Shown: in pieces, positions 26,421-34,477 of the stretch
Layout of the letters: each line of letters opens with the position of its first letter
How positions within the stretch are numbered: position 1 is the first letter of the stretch
From: SAR202 cluster bacterium Casp-Chloro-G2
Lineage (GTDB): Bacteria > Chloroflexota > Dehalococcoidia > Lucifugimonadales > UBA3495
DNA length: 42,329 bases
Direction: 5' to 3'
Assembly (NCBI GenBank): GCA_002816575.1
Contig: MUCI01000066.1
Coordinates: 1-42,329 of the forward strand
The notes under the pieces: model-generated
Databases searched by the model: none
Seen by the model: only the letters and a program-made list of their open reading frames with translations
Told to the model about the DNA's origin: nothing
Position numbers and translations under genes: made by a program

Positions 26421-26876
26421 TTAGCCCAGTCCGTTCTGCTCTAACTGAATGATCTTGTCCAACCGCCGCTGGAACCGCTCCTCGGGCATGAAGCTGGCGC
26501 CTAGGAATGACTCCAACACGGCCTTGGCCGTTTCGATCCCGATCACCCGGCCGCCGATGCACACCACGTTCATGCCGTCGTGCTCCACACCCTGGTGGGC
26601 CGTGTAGGTGTCGTGGCAGAGGCAGGCCCGGATGCCCTTCACCTTGTTGGCGGCGATGCTGGCGCCCACCCCGCTGCCGCAGATGACAACACCTCTTTCG
26701 GCCTCGCCGGCGCATACCGAACCGGCAACCGCTGCGGCGAAATCCGGATAATCGTCGTCGGTGTCCATCTCGTAGGCGCCCAGGTCCTTGACCTGGTGCC
26801 CGTTCGACTCCATCCAGCTAATCATCTCGCCCTTCAACTCGAAACCGGCGTGGTCTGCGCCGACCGCGACTATCAT
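26421..26876 (-). CDS. rpiB: Ribose-5-phosphate isomerase B
   Basis: Interconverts ribose-5-phosphate and ribulose-5-phosphate in the pentose phosphate pathway. The 151-residue LacAB/RpiB fold begins with VAVGADHAGFELKGEM (catalytic-site Asp-His). The active-site cysteine is in VVICGSGVGASIAANK, and HDTYTAHQGVEHDGMNVV provides the ring-opening histidine region. Length matches family members. It is transcribed towards otsB. The 255-bp spacer on its upstream side contains the promoter region of the divergent HAD gene and nothing else recognised. Confidence 0.95.
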   Translation of the reverse strand: MIVAVGADHAGFELKGEMISWMESNGHQVKDLGAYEMDTDDDYPDFAAAVAGSVCAGEAERGVVICGSGVGASIAANKVKGIRACLCHDTYTAHQGVEHDGMNVVCIGGRVIGIETAKAVLESFLGASFMPEERFQRRLDKIIQLEQNGLG

Positions 26877-27062
26877 TCACAACTCCAATCCGGCGAAATA
26901 CCGCCCACCCAGGCGGTGTCCCAAGCATACCGATTAGGCACGGCGCACGCAAGGCGTTCGCCCTTGGAGATTCGAAACCAACCCCGGAAATCGCTATAAA
27001 CGGCCGCCCGTAATATCAGGTCCCCACGTTCAAAATCGATTCCCATCACCATTGGCGTATGC

Positions 27063-27068
27063 TAGAAT
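27063..27068 (+). promoter_or_regulatory. Candidate -10 element for the downstream HAD gene
   Basis: TAGAAT in the context GCTAGAATG, identical to the -10 context before the GlcG/HbpS gene at 41063. The -35 position (TTCCCA, 27040-27045, 17-bp spacer) is weak. Confidence 0.35.
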
Positions 27069-27131
27069 GCCCTCGCTCCAGATTGCCTCGATCCATTGTA
27101 TCTACTGGACTATCCTGAGAATGGCGGACTG

Positions 27132-27848
27132 ATGATCAAAGCGGTCTCCTTCGATTTCTATAACACCCTGGTCCAGTTCTGGCCCCCGTTGGAGGAGATA
27201 CAACAGGCCGCTTGCCACGAACTTGGGTTGACCGTCCATGAAGACGACATAACCCGTGGCTATGCCGTGGCCGACGTATTTTTCAACCGCGAGAATGAAG
27301 AGCGTTCACTATCGCTGCGGTCGGACGAAGACCGCCTGAATTTCTTTGGCCGTTACGAGCAGATCATACTTGAGACCGCCGGCATCCCGGTTTCGCTGGG
27401 GCTGGCCCGCCAGGTCTGGAAGATGGCGATGTCGGTCCCCAAAGATTTCATACCCTTCGACGACACCGTGCCGGCCCTGGAGCAACTACGGGAGTCGGGT
27501 TACAAGTTGGGCGTGATCACCAACCTGCGCCGTGACCTGAGCGAATTGTGCGGGCGGGTCGGCCTGCTGCCCTACCTGGATTTCATGGTCGGTTCCCAGG
27601 AAGTTGGGGTGGAAAAACCTCATCCGCCCATATTCCTGGCTGCGCTGGAGAAAGTGGGCGCCGCTCCCGAAGAAGTGGTCCACGTGGGCGACCAGATCAG
27701 GTCCGACGTCGTGGGCGCCCAGGGTGTGGGCATGCAGGCAGTGCTGATCGACCGGAGCGGAAACCGCAAGGCGATAATCTCCGACGTGGACTGCCTCACC
27801 ATCGCCAGCCTATCGGAGTTGAACCAACTGCTGGACGGCCTGAACTAG
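27132..27848 (+). CDS. HAD-superfamily protein, haloacid dehalogenase-like (DxYxT type)
   Basis: A 238-residue HAD protein. Motif I reads DFYNT, so the second aspartate of the phosphatase signature DxDxT is a tyrosine, as in 2-haloacid dehalogenases. Motif II threonine is in LGVITNLRRD, the motif III lysine in GVEKPHPPIF and motif IV in VGDQIRSDVVGA. The reaction may thus be dehalogenase-like or may lack phosphatase activity. The start at MIKAVSFDF has GGCGGA 3-8 nt upstream; an in-frame TTG 12 codons earlier has less support. The selenoprotein candidate gene follows after 117 bp on the same strand. Confidence 0.8.
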   Translation: MIKAVSFDFYNTLVQFWPPLEEIQQAACHELGLTVHEDDITRGYAVADVFFNRENEERSLSLRSDEDRLNFFGRYEQIILETAGIPVSLGLARQVWKMAMSVPKDFIPFDDTVPALEQLRESGYKLGVITNLRRDLSELCGRVGLLPYLDFMVGSQEVGVEKPHPPIFLAALEKVGAAPEEVVHVGDQIRSDVVGAQGVGMQAVLIDRSGNRKAIISDVDCLTIASLSELNQLLDGLN

Positions 27849-27965
27849 CTCTCGCCGGATCGCGACCCTCGATCATTGTGGTGGGCGACCCTCGCTTGAT
27901 GATACCCTGTTCCCAGATTCTACCCACCCGGCCGGCGTTGCGCCGTGCCCGATAGGAGTGGCCAG

Positions 27966-28628
27966 ATGGCAGATCAGACTCAGACCACGAATAACCAGAA
28001 CTCACCGGTCAGCGTGGCGGTTTGGTACGACTATATTTGACCCTGGTGCTACGTCGGCCTGGAGCGGGTCGACAAGTTGGCCAACGACTACAACATCCAG
28101 GTCGAGGGCAAGGCTTATCTGCTGCGCCCGGATACCCCGAAAGAAGGGGCAGAGCGGCCGCCGCGTCCCGGTGAGACCGAGGACCAATTGGCTGAACCGT
28201 TGCGGGGCCAGGCCGCGGAAGCCGGCCTGATCATGAAGCCGCTGCGCCGCACGCCGAACACCCTCTACTCGTTGGAAGCCACCGAGTACGCCCAGCAGCA
28301 CGGCAAGTTCCTGGAGTTTCACCACGCCGCCTACAAAGCGCTGTGGGAGGACCGGCAGGACCTGGGCGAGCTTGAGGTGCTCCACAAGGTCGCCCACGAG
28401 GTGGGCCTGGATGCCGACGAGATGGTGACCAGTCTGGAAGAGAAAACCTACGCCGAGACGGTGATGGGCCAGTACCAAGAGGCCTTGAAGTACGGTATCA
28501 GCGGCATTCCCACCTTCTTGGTGGGCAACCTGCTGTTTACCGGCGCCCATCCGTACAACATCTTCAAATCGGCCATGGAGCGGTACCTGACTGAGGGAGT
28601 GCCACCCACCGCTGACGGTGAGGGTTAG
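27966..28628 (+). CDS. Putative selenoprotein: DsbA/FrnE-like thioredoxin-fold oxidoreductase with in-frame UGA (UPWC motif)
   Basis: The frame starts at ATG 27966 with AGGAG about 8 nt upstream and runs for 220 codons if the TGA at 28038-28040 is read through. The product opens with a strand (SVAVWYDYI), then codon 25 (TGA), then PWCYVGLERV. FrnE/DsbA relatives have CPWCYxG here, so the TGA replaces exactly the first, nucleophilic Cys; C28 is the resolving one. The helical DsbA insert and the cis-proline loop GISGIPTF (P182) follow in frame, with normal length for the family. A SECIS-like hairpin begins 12 nt after the UGA. TGA ends other genes here (padR, S51 peptidase), so it is not a general sense codon. 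The alternative is a point-mutated pseudogene. A TTG start at 28077 would make a protein with no redox site. Confidence 0.75.
28041..28083 (+). promoter_or_regulatory. Bacterial SECIS-like hairpin just after the in-frame UGA
   Basis: An 8-bp upper stem pairs 28053-28060 (GTCGGCCT) with 28066-28073 (GGGTCGAC), including two G-U pairs, and closes a 5-nt loop GGAGC (28061-28065). The loop begins 20 nt after the UGA and has G in its first two positions. The published bacterial SECIS pattern asks for a loop of 3-14 nt, 16-37 nt downstream, with G among the first two loop bases. Lower-stem pairing (TGG 28044-28046 with CCA 28081-28083, CT 28049-28050 with AG 28075-28076) is possible. Confidence 0.7.
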
Positions 28629-28660
28629 GCGGCCTCTTTACCGAAACCAGTGCCGCAAAA

Positions 28661-28694
28661 AAGGCCCGTTCTTGCGAGCAAGAACGGGCCTTTT
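28661..28694 (+). terminator. Bidirectional intrinsic terminator
   Basis: AAGGCCCGTTCTTGC and GCAAGAACGGGCCTT form a perfect 15-bp stem with a 2-nt gap at the tip. T residues follow on the plus strand, and an A-run precedes it, giving a T-run for the minus strand. It serves the selenoprotein gene and the convergent ABC exporter operon. Confidence 0.95.
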
Positions 28695-28722
28695 GGTTTA
28701 CGTCGGTAACTATTTGCCGGGT

Positions 28723-30645
28723 CTAATCGTCGGCCGACGCGGGGAACGATGCGGTCCGGCCGGTTTCTGCTTCTTCGCCGTCGTCGGTGGGCAGTCCATA
28801 ATTAACGGCGTAGAGCCGCGCGTAAACTCCGCCCTTCTTGGCCAGAAGTTCCTCGTGGCTGCCCATCTCCACCAACTCGCCGTGGTCCAGCACAACGATA
28901 TTGTCGGCGTTCCGGACCGTGGAGAGCCGGTGGGCGATCACGATGGAGGTCCGGCCTTTAAGCACCCGCTGGAGCGCTTGTTGTATCAGCACCTCGGTGT
29001 GGGTGTCGATGTTGGCCGTCGCCTCATCCAGGATGATGATCCTGGGGTTGCCGACCACCGCCCGGGCGAAGCTCAGCAGTTGCCGTTGGCCCACGCTGAG
29101 GTTGATGCCCCGTTCGGCCAGGACCGTGTTGTAGCCATTCTCCAGTGACATGATGAACTCGTGAGCGCCCACGTTCTTCGCCGCGGCCACCACATCGTCG
29201 TCGGTGACATTTTCGTTGTTGTAACGGATGTTTTCGGAGACGGTGCCCGAGAACAGGTAGGGTTCCTGCAGCACCATGCTCATCTGGCTGACCAGTGAGT
29301 GCCGGGTTACGTCCCGGATGTCGTGGCCGTCGACGGTGATGCGGCCGCTTTTCACGTCGGCGAACCGGTGTATCAGGGTGACGAGGGTGCTCTTGCCGGC
29401 GCCGGTGGAGCCGACCAAGGCCACGTTCTGGCCCGGTTTCACGTGTAGGTTGATCCGCTTTAGGACCTCGACGCCTTCGACGTACTCAAAGTCCACGTCT
29501 TCAAATCTGATCTCTCCCTGTATCTCCGGCAACTTGATGGCGTCGGGTTTGTCGACAACCTCGGGATTCAGGTCCAGCACCTCGAAGATGCGGACTCCGG
29601 CCGCCATGGCCCGCTGTAGTTGGCTGTACTGCATGGTCAGATGGCGCACCGGCTCGAAGAAACGTTGGATCCAGAGGGCGAAGGCTACGAGCACGCCCCA
29701 TTCCAAAGTGCCGCCTTTGACCATTAGTCCGCCGGCCAAGACAATGCCGAACCCCATGCCGATGCCCATCAGCACTTCCACCAAGGGCTGCAGACCGCCC
29801 GAGTACCGGCTGGCTTCCAGGTTGGCGTTCAGGTGCTCCGAGTTCAGGTCGTCGAAGTGCTGCATATTGGCTTCTTGCCGGTTGAAGCTCTCCACAACCC
29901 GAACGCCGGTGATGTTCTGGTTGTACTCGCCGTTGACCATGGCGATGGCCCTGCGGATACGCATGAACGAGTGCCGGGCGAACCGCTGCCAATAACCCAG
30001 GATGAAGAAGAGCACGGGCAGGATGCTCATGCTAACCAGCGCCAACCGCCAGTCGACCACCAGCATGATTATGATGATGCCCGCCAGGCTGAGGATGTCG
30101 GAAAGGCTCTGGACGATCAGCTCGAAGGTCTCTTGCAGTTGCAGTACGTCGCTCTGGCTGCGGGACATGATGCGGCCAACCGACGTGCGGTGGAAGAAGG
30201 CGGGCGAAAGTTCCTGCAGGTGGTTGAACATGCCGGTTCGCAAGGAATATAGGACGCCCTGACCCACCTTGGGTATGAACACAAATTGGACGTAATTCGA
30301 CCCGAAATGGACGATGGTGACGGCCACGAAGATCAGCCCGACGACGTGCAGCCGCCAGACTTCGCCGGTATCGACGGCCCAGGTGATGCCGATCAGCATC
30401 AGCAGCGGCACCGTGACGTTGCCCAGGGTGTAGACCAGCACGGCGGCCACGGCGATGAAAGCGTCGCGCCGGTAGGGCCAGATGTAGGTCATCAGGCGGG
30501 CGACAACCTTGTGATCGTAGACCGAGCCGACAATGGTGTCGTCGCTCAGGTTGTCTTCGTTGGCCGCCCGCATGCCGTGGGAACCCATGCCCCGCATGCC
30601 GCCCATCATGCCGCCGACGCCGCCTCCCGGTCCTTGTGCTCTCAT
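28723..30645 (-). CDS. ABC exporter subunit, canonical ATPase (TMD-NBD half transporter)
   Basis: A 640-residue half transporter with six membrane helices (about residues 60-350) and a C-terminal ATPase. Walker A is GSTGAGKST, Walker B is IIILDEATANID with the catalytic glutamate, and the signature is altered to LSVGQ. In heterodimeric exporters of the BmrCD / TM287-288 type, the subunit with intact Walker B often carries the degenerate signature, because that motif faces the non-hydrolytic site of its partner. Gly/Met-rich residues precede the first helix (MMGGMRGMGSHGM). The start shares its A with the partner's stop (TGATG), so the two are made together. The substrate is unknown; multidrug or lipid export is usual. 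Confidence 0.93.
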   Translation of the reverse strand: MRAQGPGGGVGGMMGGMRGMGSHGMRAANEDNLSDDTIVGSVYDHKVVARLMTYIWPYRRDAFIAVAAVLVYTLGNVTVPLLMLIGITWAVDTGEVWRLHVVGLIFVAVTIVHFGSNYVQFVFIPKVGQGVLYSLRTGMFNHLQELSPAFFHRTSVGRIMSRSQSDVLQLQETFELIVQSLSDILSLAGIIIIMLVVDWRLALVSMSILPVLFFILGYWQRFARHSFMRIRRAIAMVNGEYNQNITGVRVVESFNRQEANMQHFDDLNSEHLNANLEASRYSGGLQPLVEVLMGIGMGFGIVLAGGLMVKGGTLEWGVLVAFALWIQRFFEPVRHLTMQYSQLQRAMAAGVRIFEVLDLNPEVVDKPDAIKLPEIQGEIRFEDVDFEYVEGVEVLKRINLHVKPGQNVALVGSTGAGKSTLVTLIHRFADVKSGRITVDGHDIRDVTRHSLVSQMSMVLQEPYLFSGTVSENIRYNNENVTDDDVVAAAKNVGAHEFIMSLENGYNTVLAERGINLSVGQRQLLSFARAVVGNPRIIILDEATANIDTHTEVLIQQALQRVLKGRTSIVIAHRLSTVRNADNIVVLDHGELVEMGSHEELLAKKGGVYARLYAVNYGLPTDDGEEAETGRTASFPASADD

Positions 30646-32495
30646 CAGTCGTCATCTCCAGAGTCGGTGGCCAACCGTGGGTTCATGTTCCCCGGCGCCG
30701 GTTTGTTGGTGACGGGAGGCAGAGATGCGTCGAGCAGCAATTCCTCTTGGGGTTGCAGCTGCATGTCGTAGATCTCCCGGTAGATGCCGCGCGCCGCCAG
30801 CAACTCTTCGTGGCTCCCCTGCTCCGCCACGCCCCCGTCTTTCAAGACGATTATCAGGTCGGCTTCCCGCACCGTGCTCAGCCGGTGGGCGATAACGAAC
30901 GTGGTCCGGTTCTTCATCACATTCACCATGGCCTGGTGAATCATCCGCTCGGTCTGAACGTCCACGCTGGATGTGGAGTCGTCTAGTATCAGCACCGGCG
31001 GGTCGGTCAGGATGCTGCGGGCGATGGAGAGGCGCTGGCGTTGGCCGCCGGACAGCGTGGAGCCGCGCTCCCCAACCCAGGTGTCGTAGCCGTCGGGCAG
31101 AGAATCGATGTGGTCGTGGAGTTGGGCTACCGTGGCGGCTCGAATCACATCCTCGCGGCTGGCATCCTTCTTGCCGTAGGCGATGTTGTCGTGAATGGAG
31201 GCGCTGAACAGGAAAACGTCCTGCTGAACGATCCCCACGTTGCGTCGCAGCGACTCCAGGGAAAGGTCCCGGATGTCGTGCCCGTCGATGGTGACGCTGC
31301 CTTCGGTGACGTCGTAGAACCGGGGTAGTAGGTTGACGATGGTGCTCTTGCCGCTGCCTGGAGCGCCCAAGATGGCGGTTATCTGGCTTGGCTTGGCCGA
31401 GATGCTGACATGCTGCAGCGCGGGCATCCGGCCTTCGTAGGCGAAGGAGACGTCGTTGAAATCCACCTGGCCTTGGGCCCGGCCCAGTACCGTGGGGTTG
31501 GGCTTTTCCAGCACCGGTGACTCGGCGTCCAGGACCTCAAAGAGGCGCCCGCCGGACGAGATGGCCCTGGAGAACGCGTTAATGATGAACGACGACATGC
31601 GTATGGGGAAGGTCAACTGGTTCAGATAGAGGATGAACTTGGTAAGTTCACCGGCGGTCATGTCGCCCCGGACCACTTCCCAGCCCCCGTACCAGAGGAT
31701 CAGACCCAAGCCCGCGGTGAAATACAAGGTCATCCAGGCGCTGTTTGTGCCTTGCAGCCGCTCCGACCGGTAATATTCTTCCCGGAGTTCCTGGGCTTTC
31801 CTGGCGAATTTGGCCTTTTCGTATTCCTCAGAAGCGAAAGCCTTCACCACGTGGATGCCCACCAGGTTTTCTTGAAGGATGGTTACCGCTTCGCCCATCC
31901 GTTCTTGGACCTGGAGCCACATCCGCCGCAGGCGTCCCATGACCATGGAAGACCGAATGACGATGAAGGGCACGAAGACCAAGCTGATGAGGGTGAGTTC
32001 CCAGTTCATCAGGTTCAAGATCACCATCAAGGCGATGAGGCGGACCACTACTTCAAGCGCCCGCACCAAGCCCATGTTGACGAAGCGCCGCACCGCCTCC
32101 ACGTCGGCGGTGGCTTTGGACATCAGGTCGCCGGTGTGCTCTTTGTCGTGGTAGGCGAAGCTCAGGTGTTGCAGCTTGTTGTAGAACCGGTTCCGAATCA
32201 CGTAGGAGACTTTCTGTGACAGGGAGTCGGTGCAATAGGTGCGGGCGAAATCCAGGAAGCCGCGGAGTAGACTGGCGCCGAGCAGGGCTAGGGCGATGTA
32301 GGTGAGGGTGCTGGTATCAACCGCTTTCGCAACCACCTTGCCATTCTCGACGACAACCAGCATGTCGATCGCTTCGCCGAACAATTGCGGAATGAGCAAC
32401 GAGACGCCGACCGCGGCCAGGAAGCTCAGGTAAGCCAAGATCAGGCGGGCGCGGAATTGCCACGCAATCTTGGTGATTCGGATCAGGATCTGCAT
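30645..32495 (-). CDS. ABC exporter subunit, degenerate ATPase site (TMD-NBD half transporter)
   Basis: A 616-residue half transporter, first in the pair. Six membrane helices in the first 330 residues precede an ATPase domain with Walker A GAPGSGKST and intact signature LSGGQ. Walker B is PVLILDDSTSSVD, so the catalytic glutamate is replaced by aspartate. That substitution and the partner's LSVGQ together define one degenerate and one active ATP site, the mark of heterodimeric type IV exporters. The start lies close to the beginning of TM1, as is usual. Upstream is a 754-bp spacer shared with the divergent pstS. Confidence 0.93.
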   Translation of the reverse strand: MQILIRITKIAWQFRARLILAYLSFLAAVGVSLLIPQLFGEAIDMLVVVENGKVVAKAVDTSTLTYIALALLGASLLRGFLDFARTYCTDSLSQKVSYVIRNRFYNKLQHLSFAYHDKEHTGDLMSKATADVEAVRRFVNMGLVRALEVVVRLIALMVILNLMNWELTLISLVFVPFIVIRSSMVMGRLRRMWLQVQERMGEAVTILQENLVGIHVVKAFASEEYEKAKFARKAQELREEYYRSERLQGTNSAWMTLYFTAGLGLILWYGGWEVVRGDMTAGELTKFILYLNQLTFPIRMSSFIINAFSRAISSGGRLFEVLDAESPVLEKPNPTVLGRAQGQVDFNDVSFAYEGRMPALQHVSISAKPSQITAILGAPGSGKSTIVNLLPRFYDVTEGSVTIDGHDIRDLSLESLRRNVGIVQQDVFLFSASIHDNIAYGKKDASREDVIRAATVAQLHDHIDSLPDGYDTWVGERGSTLSGGQRQRLSIARSILTDPPVLILDDSTSSVDVQTERMIHQAMVNVMKNRTTFVIAHRLSTVREADLIIVLKDGGVAEQGSHEELLAARGIYREIYDMQLQPQEELLLDASLPPVTNKPAPGNMNPRLATDSGDDD

Positions 32496-33249
32496 CTAGT
32501 TAAATATCACGCCTGTTCACCCACCGCAAAGAAGGGAAGCCGCACGGCCGCCAGAGACCGGCGCGCCATCCCGTAGATCAGAATGCGGATTCGGGAGATA
32601 GGGTTGGCTGAACGTGAAAAATCACATCCGGCAGTTACCCCAATCATAAACCCAAATACACGGGCCATACAAGCACCACTCAAATCACGGCAGATTTCTA
32701 AGTGACCGTGTTCCCCATCTGACGCTGAATGCGGGCGGCGCCCGCTGGACCGGGTTGGGCTTGCCGGCCCGACCGATTCCCTTAATTAGGTCCCTTAATT
32801 CATCCAGAAAGGGGTTGTAATCGCCCTAACCGAAGAATAAGATTGGCTTGACTAAAACTACCTATTCCTGGGATATAAAGGTCCAGCTTTTGCCAGCGTT
32901 GGCTATAGGTTCCGTAATCATCATCCCCTCTCCTGCCGCATCCGCGCTATGCCAACGCTGAGATAATCTTCGAATTCCCTCGGCGATCACCCCGATTCCA
33001 GTCCCTTTCCGAATCCCGGAACCCGAGCGCCGTAATGGCCCTCGTTGGGCCGCCAAAGCCCTGTGATGCCGGGGCTTGGCAGGGTCGCAACGCTTCTTAC
33101 CCTGTCAAGCCATTATCCACCCCTTCTTTCAGCCCGCTCTCCCCCACCCGTCTCGACACGCGGCCCTCCAGCCGCGCTGGGAATCTGCTGTTTCGCTCCG
33201 AACCAAGATATACCCAAAATTATCGAGAGAAAGAATATTGAGAGAAAGA
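32496..33249. other. Long intergenic region with several hairpins, between the ABC exporter and pstS
   Basis: No convincing gene is seen here. Structures noted are GCGGGC/GCCCGC (32731-32745); GGTTGGGC/GCCCGACC (32753-32774, one G-U pair); direct repeats of TCCCTTAATT at 32778 and 32791 (13-bp period); and a perfect 10-bp inverted repeat CAGCGTTGGC/GCCAACGCTG with a 47-nt loop (32894-32960). The last falls in the predicted pstS leader. No clear PHO box was found. A non-coding RNA here cannot be excluded. Confidence 0.4.
32848..32879 (+). promoter_or_regulatory. Candidate pstS promoter
   Basis: -35 TTGACT (32848-32853) with -10 GATATA (32872-32877, 18-bp spacer) or TATAAA (32874-32879, 20-bp spacer). 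This would give an unusually long leader of about 365 nt. Confidence 0.4.
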
Positions 33250-33251
33250 AT
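33225..33251 (+). repeat. Duplicated ribosome-binding segment before pstS
   Basis: GAGAGAAAGAAT occurs at 33225-33236 and again at 33240-33251, the second copy running into the pstS ATG. The GAGAG core of the second copy is the likely Shine-Dalgarno sequence; the first copy leads to ATT rather than ATG. Confidence 0.7.
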
Positions 33252-34359
33252 GAAGAAGACCTATCAGGCAACTATCCGATTTAAGAAAGCAGTCCTGGTT
33301 ATCGGCGCCATGTTCGCCCTGGCGCTGGTGGCTGCGGCATGCGGCGGAAGTTCTTCCCCCGAGGCGGGCTCCGCTGGTCCGGCCACGTCCCAAGCGCCGG
33401 TCGGGTCGCCTGACGGCTCGTCGACGGGCGTTGATGGGCTCTCGGGGTTGATACAGATCGACGGCTCAAGCACCGTGTTCCCGATATCCGAGGCGGTTGC
33501 CGAGGAATTCGGGTTGTTGACGGGGGGAGACGTGAGGGTGCTGGTGGGAGTCTCCGGCACCGGTGGCGGGTTCAAGAAATTCTGCAACGGGGAGACCGAG
33601 ATCTCCAACGCCTCGAGGCCGATCAAGGCTAAGGAAGTTGAAGCCTGTGCGGAGAAAGGGATCGATTTCATTGAATTGCCGGTCGCCATCGACGGCTTGA
33701 GCGTGATGGTCAATCCCGAGAACGAATTCGTGAACTGCGTTACCCTGGACGAACTCCATGTCATGTGGTCTCCGGAGGCTGAAGGAACGGTCCGTAGATG
33801 GAATCAGATACGCCCTGAATGGCCGGACAAGGCATTCTCCCTTTACGGTCCGGGCGCCGATTCAGGCACCTTCGACTATTTCACCGAAGTTGTGAACGGG
33901 GAATCACAGATGTCCCGTGGCGATTTCATCGCCAGCGAGAACGACAACGTGTTGGTGCAGGGGATCTCCGGAGACCGGGATGCGGTGGGGTATTTCGGCT
34001 ACTCCTACTACGTGGAGAACCAAGACAAGCTGAAGCTGGTGGGGGTGGACGCGGGAGCAGGGTGCGTTACGCCAACTCCAGAAACCATCGCCGACGGCAC
34101 GTATGCGCACTTCGCCCGGCCGTTGTTCATGTACGTGAACTCCGTCGCCGCCCAGGAACCCCACATCCTTGAGTTTGTGCGTTATTTCCTGGGTGCAGAG
34201 GGAGCCGCACTGGTGCGAGAGGTTGGGTATATCGCCTTCCCGGAAGATACGGCGGCCCTGAGCGAAAACCGTATCGAATCGAGATCAACCGGCACCCTAT
34301 TTGGTGGTCAAACACCGAAGTCGGGTCCGGTGCACCAGGTCCTAAAAGACAACCCCTAA
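33250..34359 (+). CDS. pstS: Phosphate ABC transporter substrate-binding lipoprotein
   Basis: A 369-residue exported phosphate-binding protein. A basic N-terminus and hydrophobic stretch (residues 13-30) end at a lipobox-type LVAAAC with C31 as the lipidated cysteine, followed by a Ser/Gly/Pro linker. The mature part starts with [20 protein letters not shown] and has [18 protein letters not shown] and [12 protein letters not shown], the phosphate-contact motifs of the PstS family. The start chosen is the ATG giving this signal peptide; 58 upstream codons in frame have no family features. pstC, pstA, pstB and phoU are not adjacent, so this is an orphan or alternative binding protein. Confidence 0.93.
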   Translation: MKKTYQATIRFKKAVLVIGAMFALALVAAACGGSSSPEAGSAGPATSQAPVGSPDGSSTGVDGLSGLIQIDGSSTVFPISEAVAEEFGLLTGGDVRVLVGVSGTGGGFKKFCNGETEISNASRPIKAKEVEACAEKGIDFIELPVAIDGLSVMVNPENEFVNCVTLDELHVMWSPEAEGTVRRWNQIRPEWPDKAFSLYGPGADSGTFDYFTEVVNGESQMSRGDFIASENDNVLVQGISGDRDAVGYFGYSYYVENQDKLKLVGVDAGAGCVTPTPETIADGTYAHFARPLFMYVNSVAAQEPHILEFVRYFLGAEGAALVREVGYIAFPEDTAALSENRIESRSTGTLFGGQTPKSGPVHQVLKDNP

Positions 34360-34387
34360 GCATAAGACCGGTTAAGCGGAAAAAATC

Positions 34388-34418
34388 GGCCCCGCCCGGA
34401 ATGGGCGAGGCCTTTTTT
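34388..34418 (+). terminator. Intrinsic terminator after pstS
   Basis: A 10-bp stem with one mismatch (34388-34397 with 34403-34412) and loop GGAAT is followed by six T residues. An A-run on the other side allows it to serve the convergent argS too. Confidence 0.9.
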
Positions 34419-34477
34419 ATTCGCAGAGCTTAGAAGTTTCCGGTCGAGGTTCGGTCGCGGGCCGGGGTTGCCTGCTG

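Noticed and set aside
28038-28040. General reassignment of UGA to a sense codon in this organism.
   Set aside because: UGA is the stop codon of several intact genes here (padR, the S51 peptidase, mgtE), and no other conserved gene has an internal UGA.
28077-28628. Start of the DsbA-like gene at TTG 28077, as a gene without the UGA.
   Set aside because: It would begin in the middle of the first helix, lose the redox motif and the first strand, and lacks a ribosome site, whereas the ATG at 27966 has AGGAG and restores the whole fold.
32848-33249. PHO box upstream of pstS.
   Set aside because: I looked for CTGTCAT-type direct repeats with 11-bp period and saw none; the 13-bp-period TCCCTTAATT repeats do not fit.
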